From the NCBI GenBank assembly GCA_040002995.1, contig JBDUDK010000145.1:5919-69918 (forward strand): a stretch of 64,000 nt of DNA, read 5' to 3'. The notes beneath the pieces are model-generated. The model was given only the letters and a program-made list of their open reading frames with translations, made no database searches and was not told the DNA's origin. The stretch's first letter is position 1. Each line of letters begins with the position of its first letter. This DNA comes from JBDUDK01 sp040002995. GTDB lineage: Bacteria; Actinomycetota; Acidimicrobiia; Acidimicrobiales; Ilumatobacteraceae. Both the position numbers and the translations under genes were made by a program. This document shows positions 35,692-43,631 of the stretch, piece after piece.

Positions 35692-36279
35692 CTACAGCCA
35701 GTCGTGGTGGAACTCTTCGCGCCGCTTCTCCCAGTCCTCGGTAGTGATGGCGTAACGGAGGTGGTCCTCCCAGGCGCCATTGATCTCGAGGTAGCGCTCG
35801 GCCAGGCCCTCGCAGCGGATCCCGAGCTTGTCGACTACACGGCGTGAGCGCTCGTTTCGAGGGATGATCGAGATCTGCACCCTGTGCAGGCGCAGTTCCT
35901 CGAACGCGTACTTGAGCGTGACCACCACCGCTTCAGGCATGAGGCCCTGACCGGCGCGCGCCTCGTCGATCCAGTAGCCGACATATGCGTTTTGGAAGGC
36001 GCCGCGGACGATGTTGTTGACGTTGATCTCGCCGGCGAACGATCCGTCGACGAATATGCCAAAGCCCGCTCCCGCGCCGAGCTGACGCTCGCGCTCGCGT
36101 GCGTTGCTGCGTGTCGTAAAGGCCTCGCGGTCGCGAGTCGGGTCGGGTTGACCGACGATGCGTTGCGGCTCCCACGGCACAAGCCAGTTCTCACACCGGA
36201 CGCGGACTTCGCTGTAGCCGGGAAAGTCGGTGGGTACCAAAGGCCGCAGCATCACGCGGCGACCGAACAGGCGGATCAT
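35692..36279 (-). CDS. GNAT family N-acetyltransferase (RimJ/RimL-like)
   Basis: 195 residues. The N-terminus LFGRRVMLRPLVPTDFPGYSEVR and the acetyl-CoA region YWIDEARAGQGLMPEAVVVTLKYAFEEL followed by LHRVQISIIPRNERSRRVVDKLG are typical of RimJ/RimL-type acetyltransferases that modify protein N-termini or small amines. The glycine-rich pyrophosphate loop is RAGQGLMPEA. No specific substrate can be assigned. It ends 13 nt after the ppx stop on the same strand. Confidence 0.88.
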   Translation of the reverse strand: MIRLFGRRVMLRPLVPTDFPGYSEVRVRCENWLVPWEPQRIVGQPDPTRDREAFTTRSNARERERQLGAGAGFGIFVDGSFAGEINVNNIVRGAFQNAYVGYWIDEARAGQGLMPEAVVVTLKYAFEELRLHRVQISIIPRNERSRRVVDKLGIRCEGLAERYLEINGAWEDHLRYAITTEDWEKRREEFHHDWL

Positions 36280-36291
36280 GGCGGGCGGAGG

Positions 36292-37197
36292 TTACCTAGC
36301 GCTGATCTCGGCGACGATCCCATCGAGGAGATCGGCATCGCTGACGGTGATGTGATCGGCGCGCAGTCGGCGCAGGATTGCCACCAGGATGCAGCAACCT
36401 CCGACGATGACGTCGGCGCGGGCCGGATCGAGGCCGGGGTTGTGCACGCGCTCGGCGAGCGGCTCAGTGGCGAGCGTGCGAAAGACGTCCTCGGCGGCGT
36501 CGCGGGTCAGGCGGAAGCCGTGAACCCGTTCGCGTTCGTAGCGGATCAGGCCGATCTCGATCGCGGCGACGGTGGTGATCGTGCCGGCCACGCCCACGAG
36601 GGTGCGGGCCTCTTCGACCGCGGGTAGCTCGCGCAAGACGTCGTCGAGATGGGCGTCCACGATCGCGAGCGCGTTCGTGAGCTCCTCCGGTCGCGGGGGA
36701 TCGCTCCCCAGTTGCGTCTCGGTCAAGCGCACCGAGCCGACGTCGACCGACACGAGGCCTTCGACGGTCTCCTTCCCGACGATGAACTCGGTGGAACCGC
36801 CGCCGATGTCGATCACGCAGAACGGACCGTCGCTGGCGGGCAGCCACGACGTGGCGCCTGCGAACGCGAGACGACCTTCTTCCGAGCCGGCGATGATCTC
36901 CGGCCGGACCCCGATCGCGGCCTCGGCGGGATCGAGGAAGTCCGCCGCGTTCGTGGCGTCGCGAGACGCGGAGGTCGCGACAGCCCGCACGCGATCGACG
37001 CGATGGGTGTCGAGCAGCGCGCGGTAGTCGCTGAGCGTCTTCAATGTGCGGGATATGGCGGCCTCCTGGAGACGGCGCGTCCGGTCGACGCCTTCGCCCA
37101 GGCGGGTGATGACCTCGGTGCGAACGAGGGTGCGGTCGCCGTCGCGTATCAGCAGCCGCGTGGTGTTGGTGCCGATGTCGATCGCCGCGACAATCAC
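36292..37197 (-). CDS. ppx: exopolyphosphatase / Ppx-GppA family phosphatase
   Basis: A 301-residue ASKHA-fold phosphatase of the short actinobacterial form. It starts at GTG 37197, whose GTGA overlaps the DUF501 stop. AAIDIGTNTTRLLI is the first phosphate loop, VIDIGGGSTEFIVG the second, and LVGVAGTITTVAAIE the third. It acts on polyphosphate or pppGpp. It corresponds to M. tuberculosis Rv1026, next to DUF501 (Rv1025). Confidence 0.92.
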   Translation of the reverse strand: MIVAAIDIGTNTTRLLIRDGDRTLVRTEVITRLGEGVDRTRRLQEAAISRTLKTLSDYRALLDTHRVDRVRAVATSASRDATNAADFLDPAEAAIGVRPEIIAGSEEGRLAFAGATSWLPASDGPFCVIDIGGGSTEFIVGKETVEGLVSVDVGSVRLTETQLGSDPPRPEELTNALAIVDAHLDDVLRELPAVEEARTLVGVAGTITTVAAIEIGLIRYERERVHGFRLTRDAAEDVFRTLATEPLAERVHNPGLDPARADVIVGGCCILVAILRRLRADHITVSDADLLDGIVAEISAR

Positions 37198-37646
37198 CTG
37201 ACCTCGGCCTCCGAGTGATGAAGCTGCTGGTCGACCCAGCGGCCAACGGGGTCATCGCCGCCGGCGAGGAACCAGGCGTAGTGCGCGTGGAGACATTTCA
37301 CGCCCTCGCGGGTACCACCGACGCCGCCGGTAGGGCGAGGGCCTGCATGCTCGGCGGGAAGCGCGGCGTCGCGTTCGGCCGCGTAGCGCGCGTGGGCGGC
37401 GGCGAGAAGAGCCCGATCGACTTCCGCTTCCGCGCGACGGACGCCCGTGTCAGCCTCGAGACGGCTCACTGCGTCACGGTCCGTGCGACCCACCAGCCAG
37501 TAGCGGGTCGGCATGGGCGTTCCGTCGTCGAGGAGCGGGGCATTGCGGATCACGACGGGCACACCGTGGTCGTCGCGCACGACGACATCGAACGCGCCAC
37601 GCGGTGCTCGTCCGAGCAGCCCCTCGACAACCGCTCGATCGTCCAC
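37194..37646 (-). CDS. DUF501 domain-containing protein
   Basis: About 150 residues from GTG 37646; starting further upstream would run into the divergent gene at 37668. Family features are GLLGRAPRGAFDVVVR, GTPMPTRYWLVGRTDRDAVSRLE and the C-terminal CLHAHYAWFLAGGDDPVG. The function of DUF501 is unknown; the conserved Cys-His pairs could bind metal (inference). Usually it lies between divIC and ppx downstream of eno; here the DUF501-ppx pair is separated from eno-ftsB by about 12 kb. Confidence 0.88.
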   Translation of the reverse strand: MDDRAVVEGLLGRAPRGAFDVVVRDDHGVPVVIRNAPLLDDGTPMPTRYWLVGRTDRDAVSRLEADTGVRRAEAEVDRALLAAAHARYAAERDAALPAEHAGPRPTGGVGGTREGVKCLHAHYAWFLAGGDDPVGRWVDQQLHHSEAEVR

Positions 37647-37667
37647 GACGGCGAGACTAGGCAGCCG

Positions 37668-38015
37668 ATGACCCTTCTCGATGATTGGCGTGATCACCCG
37701 TTCACGTACCTGACGACCACCGGACGCCGGACCGGGAAGGGCCACCGCATCGAGATCTGGTTTGTGGTCGACGACGGTTCGGCCTGGCTGCTCACCGAGC
37801 GCTCACCCGAGACCGATTGGGTGGCGAATCTGCGTGCCAACCCCGCGGTCACCCTCGAGATCGGCGACTCACGGGGTGCCGCTCGCGCGGACGTCGTCGA
37901 GATTGAACGCGGGAACAGGGTGCGGCTGGCGCTCGCCGAGCGTTACGCGCCGGGCGACCGGGAGCTACGCGATTGGGCTCAGGGCGCGTTGGCGGTACGA
38001 GTGACGCCCGTCTGA
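37668..38015 (+). CDS. deazaflavin-dependent nitroreductase family protein (Ddn-like)
   Basis: 115 residues from ATG 37668. The segment LTTTGRRTGKGHRIEIWFVV is the F420-binding signature of the Ddn/DUF385 split-barrel family; DWVANLRANPAVTLEIG follows as usual. It lacks the longer N-terminal helix of mycobacterial Ddn. Likely an F420H2-dependent reductase or an F420-binding protein. Divergent from the DUF501 gene with only 21 bp between the starts. Confidence 0.85.
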   Translation: MTLLDDWRDHPFTYLTTTGRRTGKGHRIEIWFVVDDGSAWLLTERSPETDWVANLRANPAVTLEIGDSRGAARADVVEIERGNRVRLALAERYAPGDRELRDWAQGALAVRVTPV

Positions 38016-38028
38016 GCGACGCCTCGCG

Positions 38029-38886
38029 TCAGCGGCTGGCGGTCCTGCGGTGGCGGCGTCGACGGCCGCGCCACAACAGCGCGACAACGATGACCACGAC
38101 GACAGGGAAAACCCGCTTCGCGATGGACGCGCCGGCAGCGTCGAGCAGGTCGACGGGCTCGACGTCTCGCTGTTCGATCTTGCGGATCGTCGGCTTGGCT
38201 GCGGCCTCCGGCGGCACGTCTTCGCTGGGTGGAGCCTCGACCGGGCCAGAGTCGGGCGGCACGGCCTTTTTGTCGTTCTTCTTCGGTGCCGTGCTCTCGG
38301 TGGAGGCTGGGTTCTCGGTGGAGGCTGGCTTCTCGGTGGGGGCTGGGTTCTCGGCGGGGCTGGCGGGGCGCGTCGCCCGAGGAGCGGCCTTGGTGGCGGC
38401 CTTGGGCTTCGCTTTCGGGGTGGCGGCCGCGGCGACCGGTGGCGTCAGCACCGTCGCCTCGAGATTGTCGACGAACTGACCGAGCAACTTTGTGCTCACG
38501 TCGGCGAGGGCGCCGCGGCCGAACTGCGCGACCTTGCCGGTGATGTTGAGATCGGTCGTGACGGTGCACCGGGTGATGGAGGGACTCACCGAGGCGAGCT
38601 GGGCGGTGATCTTGGCGTCGGCGTTGCCCTTGCCGCCCGTGTCGCGGCCTTTGGCGCGAAGGACGGCGCGGTGCGCGGCGGCGTCCTTCTCAACGAACTG
38701 GGCCTCGCCTTTGAACTGGGCGGTGATCGGACCCACTTTGACCTTTACCGAACCGCGGTAGACGTCGCCCTCCACCTCCTCGAGCTGCGCGCCCGGGAGG
38801 CAGGGCGCGATGCGCTCGACGTCGGTGAGGATCGCCCACGCGTCGTCGATCGGGGTGTTGACAGTGAAGTCGTTTACGAGTTCCAC
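38029..38886 (-). CDS. coxG: CoxG/SRPBCC protein with Pro/Thr stalk and C-terminal membrane anchor
   Basis: 285 residues from GTG 38886. Residues 1-150 are a CoxG-type SRPBCC domain (VNDFTVNTPIDDAWAILTDV, CLPGAQLEEVEGDVYRGSVK). A low-complexity region (about 155-230) with repeated TEKPAS/TENPAS hexapeptides follows. The C-terminus has one hydrophobic span (RVFPVVVVIVVALLW) and a basic tail. CoxG helps recruit CO dehydrogenase to the membrane in Oligotropha; an anchored domain fits that. It overlaps the mobA-like gene by 13 nt. Confidence 0.87.
   Translation of the reverse strand: MELVNDFTVNTPIDDAWAILTDVERIAPCLPGAQLEEVEGDVYRGSVKVKVGPITAQFKGEAQFVEKDAAAHRAVLRAKGRDTGGKGNADAKITAQLASVSPSITRCTVTTDLNITGKVAQFGRGALADVSTKLLGQFVDNLEATVLTPPVAAAATPKAKPKAATKAAPRATRPASPAENPAPTEKPASTENPASTESTAPKKNDKKAVPPDSGPVEAPPSEDVPPEAAAKPTIRKIEQRDVEPVDLLDAAGASIAKRVFPVVVVIVVALLWRGRRRRHRRTASR
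38295..38366 (+). repeat. 18-bp tandem repeat inside coxG
   Basis: Three near-identical 18-bp units with the pattern TCTCGGTGGAGGCTGGGT begin at 38295, 38313 and 38331, with a degenerate fourth at 38349. On the coding (minus) strand they encode the hexapeptide repeat of the CoxG stalk. The near identity at DNA level suggests recent slippage and possible length variation between strains. Confidence 0.8.
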
Positions 38887-39428
38887 GTCGTCAGGTCCTC
38901 CACGGTGTCGATATCGGCGGGGTCGCCGGGGCACGGTACTTCGGTAACGAGCTCAGGCCGAAGACGCATGAGGGTGCGCGCCCCTTCGTCCCCCTCGGTG
39001 GGGAGCAGAGGCCAGACCTCCCGGTGGAGACGCACCGGGTTCGCCCGCTGGCCGGCGTAGACCGCCACGGCGATCGGGACCATGGCCGCGGCGACCCGGC
39101 GCCAAGCCTCGGTGGGAACACCCGGCTGATCAGCGAGGCCGATCACGGCGGCCTCGTGACCCCCGGCTTCGGCGGCCGCCAGCCCTACCTGGACCGAGCC
39201 GGCCTGGCCCTCGGCCCACTGCTCGTTCGGGGCAACCGTCACGGATGATGGCAATTCGAGCACAGCTGCTCCGGTGACCACGATCAACTCGTCGAGGCCG
39301 GCGGCCAAGGCGTGCTCGAGTGCCCACCGATAGAGCGGACGGCCCCGGACGGCTATCAAGAGTTTGTGCTCCGAGCCGGCGAATCGGCTGCCGGAACCCG
39401 CCGCGAGGAGCACCCCCGCCGTCGACAT
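38874..39428 (-). CDS. MobA-like nucleotidyltransferase (molybdenum cofactor cytidylyltransferase type)
   Basis: A 184-residue NTP transferase. GVLLAAGSGSRFAGSEHKLL is the nucleotide-binding loop, with Lys in the expected place; GLADQPGVP holds the metal-binding Asp. MocA-type enzymes attach CMP to molybdopterin for xanthine dehydrogenase-family enzymes such as CO dehydrogenase, and M. tuberculosis Rv0371c lies in an equivalent cox-like cluster. Its stop region overlaps coxG. Confidence 0.88.
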   Translation of the reverse strand: MSTAGVLLAAGSGSRFAGSEHKLLIAVRGRPLYRWALEHALAAGLDELIVVTGAAVLELPSSVTVAPNEQWAEGQAGSVQVGLAAAEAGGHEAAVIGLADQPGVPTEAWRRVAAAMVPIAVAVYAGQRANPVRLHREVWPLLPTEGDEGARTLMRLRPELVTEVPCPGDPADIDTVEDLTTWNS

Positions 39429-39456
39429 ACCCGCAGGTCTAGCACCCTCTCGCCGC

Positions 39457-39506
39457 GAACTGTTCGCGTTTCGAGAGCGCCAGGAGCCTCGAAACGCGAA
39501 CAGTTC
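39457..39506. repeat. long perfect inverted repeat, copy B
   Basis: GAACTGTTCGCGTTTCGAG (39457-39475) and its exact reverse complement (39488-39506) form a 19-bp stem with a 12-nt loop. The left 25 nt are identical to 29016-29040. Here it lies between two divergent genes (mobA-like and NlpC), where no terminator is needed, and no T-run follows the stem. That argues for a dispersed palindromic element rather than two unrelated terminators. Confidence 0.82.
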
Positions 39507-39674
39507 CGATTTGGCAAGAAATTCGAGATGGCTTGTTTTTTCGGAGTCGAACCCGCTACACCGTCACCGAACAGCAATTCGAGTAGCCGCGGAGTCGAGG
39601 GGATGACGCGGCTGGGGCAAGCCAGGACCACACCCGGTGTCAGGCGCCGGGCGACAAACGGAGGAACTCGCCCA

Positions 39675-40361
39675 ATGCGGCCGCACCAACTCAGGTCTGC
39701 ACTCGCGTGCGCGCTCATCGTGCTCATGGCGGTCCTTGCGTTCGCCGGGCCCGCCGAAGCCGCCCCGGCGGCCAAGAAGAGGCCCCCGGACCCCGTGGCC
39801 CTGCTCGCGACCGACGCGCTCTCCGCGCTCGGCGTCCTGCACGCTGCCCGGGCCGCCCACCAAGTCGACCCCACCGTCTCCGGCCTCGAACTCGGTCTGG
39901 AAGAGGTCGACGGCGCAACAACCGCGTACGCCCAAGCGCTCGCACGGCTGGCCGAGGCGGTCAGCCCTCGCGCCGCGTCAACGGTGCCGTCGACGTTGGC
40001 CGCCATCTGGACGAGCACGTCCGAAGCTCGCATGACCGTCGTGTTGTCGGCCCTCGCGCAGGTCGGCACGCCGTACCGGTATGCGGGCGCCGCCCCCGGC
40101 GCTTTCGACTGCTCTGGCCTCGTCCAGTGGTCGTGGAGTCAGGTGGGCGTCAGCCTCCCGCGCTCGGCTCGCTCACAAATAACTGTGGCCGCGGCCCGCA
40201 AGTCGTTCGAGTTGAGGGCGGGCGACATCGTGTACCACAAGAACCATGTCTCGATGTATCTCGGGGCCGGCAACGCCATCGTGAACGCGCCGCAGACAGG
40301 CAAGCGCGTCGAGATTCGCGATTGGGGCCGGGAAACCAACTTTGGCAGCCCGATCACCTGA
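39675..40361 (+). CDS. NlpC/P60 family secreted peptidoglycan endopeptidase
   Basis: 228 residues from ATG 39675. The frame extends upstream, but this start opens a clean signal peptide (residues 1-29, ending PAEA) and has GGAGG 10 nt before it. After a helical linker, the C-terminal NlpC/P60 domain has the catalytic Cys in FDCSGLVQWSWSQVG and the His in YHKNHVSMYLG. Such enzymes cut the D-Glu-mDAP bond in cell wall peptides. It interrupts the cox accessory genes on the opposite strand. Confidence 0.92.
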   Translation: MRPHQLRSALACALIVLMAVLAFAGPAEAAPAAKKRPPDPVALLATDALSALGVLHAARAAHQVDPTVSGLELGLEEVDGATTAYAQALARLAEAVSPRAASTVPSTLAAIWTSTSEARMTVVLSALAQVGTPYRYAGAAPGAFDCSGLVQWSWSQVGVSLPRSARSQITVAAARKSFELRAGDIVYHKNHVSMYLGAGNAIVNAPQTGKRVEIRDWGRETNFGSPIT

Positions 40362-40367
40362 ACCGGG

Positions 40368-41174
40368 TTACCGGTGGATGGCGCCGGTGGTGTCGCGCAA
40401 CGAGGGCGCGGCCCGGCCGGTACGAGTGGAGATGATCTCCGCGCAGATCGAGATCGCCGTCTCCTCCGGTGATCGAGCCCCTATGTCGAGACCGATGGGC
40501 GCCATCACGCGGGCCAGATCGTCGGCATCGGTGACGCCGACCTCGGCGAGACGAGCAAGCCGTTTCTCGTGGGTGCGGCGCGAACCCATGACCCCGATGT
40601 AGCCAACCCGTGTGTTCAACGCGCCCTGAATGGCGGGGACGTCGAACTTCGGATCGTGCGTCAGCACGCAGACGGCGTCGCGCGGGCCGAGCTCGGGACC
40701 GACGCGGTCGAGCAGGCGATTGGGCCAGTCGACGATGACTTCGTCGGCCATCGGAAAACGGCGGGTGGTCGCGAACACCTCGCGCGCATCGCACACGATC
40801 ACGCGAAATCCCAGCACCTTGGCGACCCGCGCCAACGCCGAGGTGAAATCAACCGCGCCGAAGATGATCATTTGCGGGAGCCGGGCGAAGCTCTCGACGA
40901 AGACGTCGACCTGGGTCTTGACCTCTTCCTCGTCGGCGAGGGTCTGGCCCCGCTCGCCGTAATGGCGTATGCCCGTGCGCCCGGCCTCGAGCTCGGCCAT
41001 CGCGTCGCGTGCCACGACACGATCGAGTTCCGGGTCGCCGAGCGAGCCGAGCGGAGCCTCGTTCGGTCGGAGGAGAAGTTTGGCGCCGAGTGAGGGGCCT
41101 CCGATGACCGTGGCCAGCGCAACCGGCTCGTCGGCGCGGATCGAATCGCGCAGCACTTCGTAAATCGATGTCAC
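40368..41174 (-). CDS. XdhC family protein, large part with Rossmann domain
   Basis: 268 residues from GTG 41174, whose GTGA overlaps the upstream stop. An N-terminal XdhC/CoxI-like segment (PVALATVIGGPSLGAKLLL) is followed by a Rossmann domain (IIFGAVDFTSALARVAKVLGF, VCDAREVFATTRRFP, GYIGVMGSRRTHEKRLARL). XdhC proteins deliver or insert sulfurated molybdenum cofactor into the large subunit of xanthine or CO dehydrogenases. It works with the separate small XdhC protein encoded just before it. Confidence 0.9.
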   Translation of the reverse strand: MTSIYEVLRDSIRADEPVALATVIGGPSLGAKLLLRPNEAPLGSLGDPELDRVVARDAMAELEAGRTGIRHYGERGQTLADEEEVKTQVDVFVESFARLPQMIIFGAVDFTSALARVAKVLGFRVIVCDAREVFATTRRFPMADEVIVDWPNRLLDRVGPELGPRDAVCVLTHDPKFDVPAIQGALNTRVGYIGVMGSRRTHEKRLARLAEVGVTDADDLARVMAPIGLDIGARSPEETAISICAEIISTRTGRAAPSLRDTTGAIHR

Positions 41175-41488
41175 CAATTGAGCCGTTCGATGAACAGGTG
41201 GATGGTGCCTCCGCATGTGAGGCCAACGGCAAACGCTTCGTCGTCGCTGTAACCGAAACGGACAAGCCGTGGCTCGCCTTCGCTGTTCAGAATCTCGAGG
41301 GCTTCGCCTACAACCGCGCCCTCGACACAGCCGCCCGAAACCGACCCCGCGACCTCGCCGTCGCTGTTCACCGCCATGGCCGCGCCGGGCTCACGAGGCC
41401 CCGAACCTTCGATGTCGACGACACGAGCAATGGCGACCTGCTTGCCGGCGCCGCGCCACCGTTCAATGTCCGAGAGGATCTCTTTCAC
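41171..41488 (-). CDS. small XdhC/CoxI N-terminal-domain protein
   Basis: 105 residues from GTG 41488. It contains only the N-terminal XdhC_CoxI domain: GKQVAIARVVDIEGSGPREPG, GSVSGGCVEGAVVGEAL and the C-terminal TCGGTIHLFIERL. The conserved Cys residues (GGC, TCGG) are candidate sites for handling the cofactor sulfur. Its stop overlaps the large XdhC gene by 4 nt, so the protein seems split into two polypeptides made together. Confidence 0.88.
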   Translation of the reverse strand: MKEILSDIERWRGAGKQVAIARVVDIEGSGPREPGAAMAVNSDGEVAGSVSGGCVEGAVVGEALEILNSEGEPRLVRFGYSDDEAFAVGLTCGGTIHLFIERLNW

Positions 41489-41523
41489 GGGGCGCAGGAT
41501 AGTCAGCGATCGACTTTCTCCCC

Positions 41524-42624
41524 TCAGCGCGCGATCACTCTGGCTAACTGTTCGATGGCCTCGAGAGAGTGCCCTTCGACGAAATCGTCGACGTAGGGAA
41601 GGGCCGCCGCCATGCCGCGGGCAAGCGGCGCGTAGCCCGCCGTCGCCTTCAGCGGGTTCACCCACACGATGCGATGCGCCACGCGGGAAAGCCTTGCCAT
41701 CTGTTCCGTCATCGTGGCGGGGTCGCCGCGGTCCCAACCGTCGGAGAGGATGACGACGATCGCGCCTCTGGCCATCCCCCGCACACCCCAGGTGTCGTTG
41801 AAGGCGCGGAGGTCGTCACCGAGGCGCGTGCCACCCGCCCAGTCGGCGACCGAATGGGCGGCCTGACGAAGCGCCTGGTCGGGATCACGGGAGCTCAACT
41901 CGCGCGTGATGCGCGTCAAGCGGGTGCCGAGCGCGAAGGCCTCCACCCGACCTCTGCCCACGACCGCCGCGTGCACGAACCGGGCGAGAGCGCGTGCGTA
42001 GGGCTCCATCGAGCCGCTCACGTCGAGCAGCAGTACGAGCCGACGTGGACGCTCGCCCGCTTCGGTGTGCCGCCGGCGGACGGGTTCGCCTCCCGCCCGC
42101 AGCGCGGCGCGGACCGTGCGGCGGAGATCGGGACGGCCCCGATCGAGTCGAGAGCGGATGCGGCGCCTTGACCGCCGGCGGGCCCCGATCAGGCGGAGGT
42201 CGGCCATCAAGCGGCGCGCCTCGTCGAGTTCCGCGCTGGTGTAGCGGGCGAAGTCCTTACGCCGGAGAACCTCGGAGGCGCTGAAGCGCACGTGGATCGT
42301 CGGGTCGTCGCTCGGTGTTTGATCACCGTGGTCGCCCGTGTCCTCCTCGACTCCGTCATCGAGCGCGATCGTCACCTCGAGCGTTTCCGGCTCGTCGACC
42401 GGGGGAGCGCGTCTCCCCTCCCAGAAGGCTGCAAACGCGCGGTCATACGCGCCGATGTCCTCGGGACGGTGCACCAGCGTCGCGAGTCCGGCCCAGTACA
42501 CGTCGTCGCGCTCGGCGACACCGACGATCGACAGCGCGTCGGCGAACACGAGCACGTTGCCCACCGGCACTTCGAGGCCAACACCGCGAAGCACACGAGC
42601 GAAGGCGACGACCGCGGCATCCAT
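41524..42624 (-). CDS. coxE: CoxE-like VWA domain protein
   Basis: 366 residues. The N-terminal 180 are the CoxE helical part (FARVLRGVGLEVPVGNVLVFADAL), with an Arg-rich stretch RRRSRRRIRSRL, and the C-terminal von Willebrand A domain has the MIDAS motif LLLDVSGSM and ILSDGWDRGD. In Oligotropha, CoxE acts with the CoxD ATPase to assemble the copper-molybdenum cluster of CO dehydrogenase. It lies 16 nt after coxD. Confidence 0.92.
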   Translation of the reverse strand: MDAAVVAFARVLRGVGLEVPVGNVLVFADALSIVGVAERDDVYWAGLATLVHRPEDIGAYDRAFAAFWEGRRAPPVDEPETLEVTIALDDGVEEDTGDHGDQTPSDDPTIHVRFSASEVLRRKDFARYTSAELDEARRLMADLRLIGARRRSRRRIRSRLDRGRPDLRRTVRAALRAGGEPVRRRHTEAGERPRRLVLLLDVSGSMEPYARALARFVHAAVVGRGRVEAFALGTRLTRITRELSSRDPDQALRQAAHSVADWAGGTRLGDDLRAFNDTWGVRGMARGAIVVILSDGWDRGDPATMTEQMARLSRVAHRIVWVNPLKATAGYAPLARGMAAALPYVDDFVEGHSLEAIEQLARVIAR

Positions 42625-42640
42625 GAGATGCCCTCGCGGG

Positions 42641-43585
42641 TCAGCCGGCTCGGGCGACGGCGGCGCGTACGAGGTCGCCGACGCCGTGAGTCTTGACCCG
42701 TTCGGCGTCTTCTCGATACTTGAGGACGCTGCCCAACGTGGCGGTCACGGTGCTGTCGCTGAGCTCGCCTTGGTCGAGCATCGCCAGCGATTGCGCCCAA
42801 TCGATTGTTTCGGCGACACCGGGGGGTTTGTAGAGACCGAGGCCTCGCATCGTCTCGACGGCGGCGGCGACTTGGCGCGCGAGCTTTTCGCCGACCTCTG
42901 GGGCGCGTAGACGAACGATCGCCACCTCGCGATCGAAGTTCGGGTGTTCGACCCAGTGATACAGACAGCGCCGCTTCAACGCGTCGTGGACGTCGCGGGT
43001 GCGGTTCGAGGTGATGACCACCACCGGTGGGACCGCGGCGCGGTAGGTCCGCAGCTCGGGCACGGTGATCGCGTAATCGGAAAGAACTTCCAACAGGAAC
43101 GCTTCGAACTCGTCGTCGGCGCGGTCGATCTCGTCGATGAGCAAGATCGGCGGCGGTCCCTCTCGATGGTCGATGGCCTGCAACAGCGGGCGACGCACGA
43201 GGAAGCGTTCGGAGTAGAGCTCGTCCTCGACGGCCTCCGCTGAAGTGGCCCCCAACGAGCCGGCCGCCTCCGCGGCGCGCAAGTGCAGGAGCTGACGGCT
43301 GTAATCCCACTCATAGACCGCCTGCGACGAGTCGATGCCCTCATAACACTGGAGCCGGATCAGCTCGCCGCCTGTCCAACGGGCCAGCACCTTGGCCACC
43401 TCGGTCTTGCCCACGCCCGCCTCACCCTCCAACAACAAGGGCCGGTGGAGACGCAACGCCAGGAAGATCGCCGTCGCCAACCCCTCGTCGGGCAGGTAGT
43501 TGTGGGCCGCGAGCGCCGATGAGACCGTGGCCACATCGGCCACCGCGTCGGCGGGGCGAGACGGAGGAGGCGAAACCGCAGACAT
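42641..43585 (-). CDS. coxD: CoxD-like MoxR AAA+ ATPase
   Basis: 314 residues from ATG 43585; the frame runs further upstream but the SDR gene on the other strand occupies that region. Walker A is GEAGVGKTEVAK, Walker B ILLIDEIDRADDEFEAFL, and sensor 1 VVVITSNRTRD. MoxR ATPases work with VWA partners, here coxE. In carboxydotrophs CoxD acts on the [CuSMoO2] centre. The gene begins 46 bp from the divergent SDR gene. Confidence 0.92.
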   Translation of the reverse strand: MSAVSPPPSRPADAVADVATVSSALAAHNYLPDEGLATAIFLALRLHRPLLLEGEAGVGKTEVAKVLARWTGGELIRLQCYEGIDSSQAVYEWDYSRQLLHLRAAEAAGSLGATSAEAVEDELYSERFLVRRPLLQAIDHREGPPPILLIDEIDRADDEFEAFLLEVLSDYAITVPELRTYRAAVPPVVVITSNRTRDVHDALKRRCLYHWVEHPNFDREVAIVRLRAPEVGEKLARQVAAAVETMRGLGLYKPPGVAETIDWAQSLAMLDQGELSDSTVTATLGSVLKYREDAERVKTHGVGDLVRAAVARAG

Positions 43586-43631
43586 CGAACGTGCAGCGTA
43601 GGTTCTGACGCCTGTCAACAAAGGAGCGGGC

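Noticed and set aside
39512..39674. possible c-di-AMP (ydaO) riboswitch before the NlpC/P60 gene
   Set aside because: Such genes often have one, and ACGGAGGAAC resembles part of it, but the required GGGTGAAT and CAGCTAACC segments are absent between here and the start codon.
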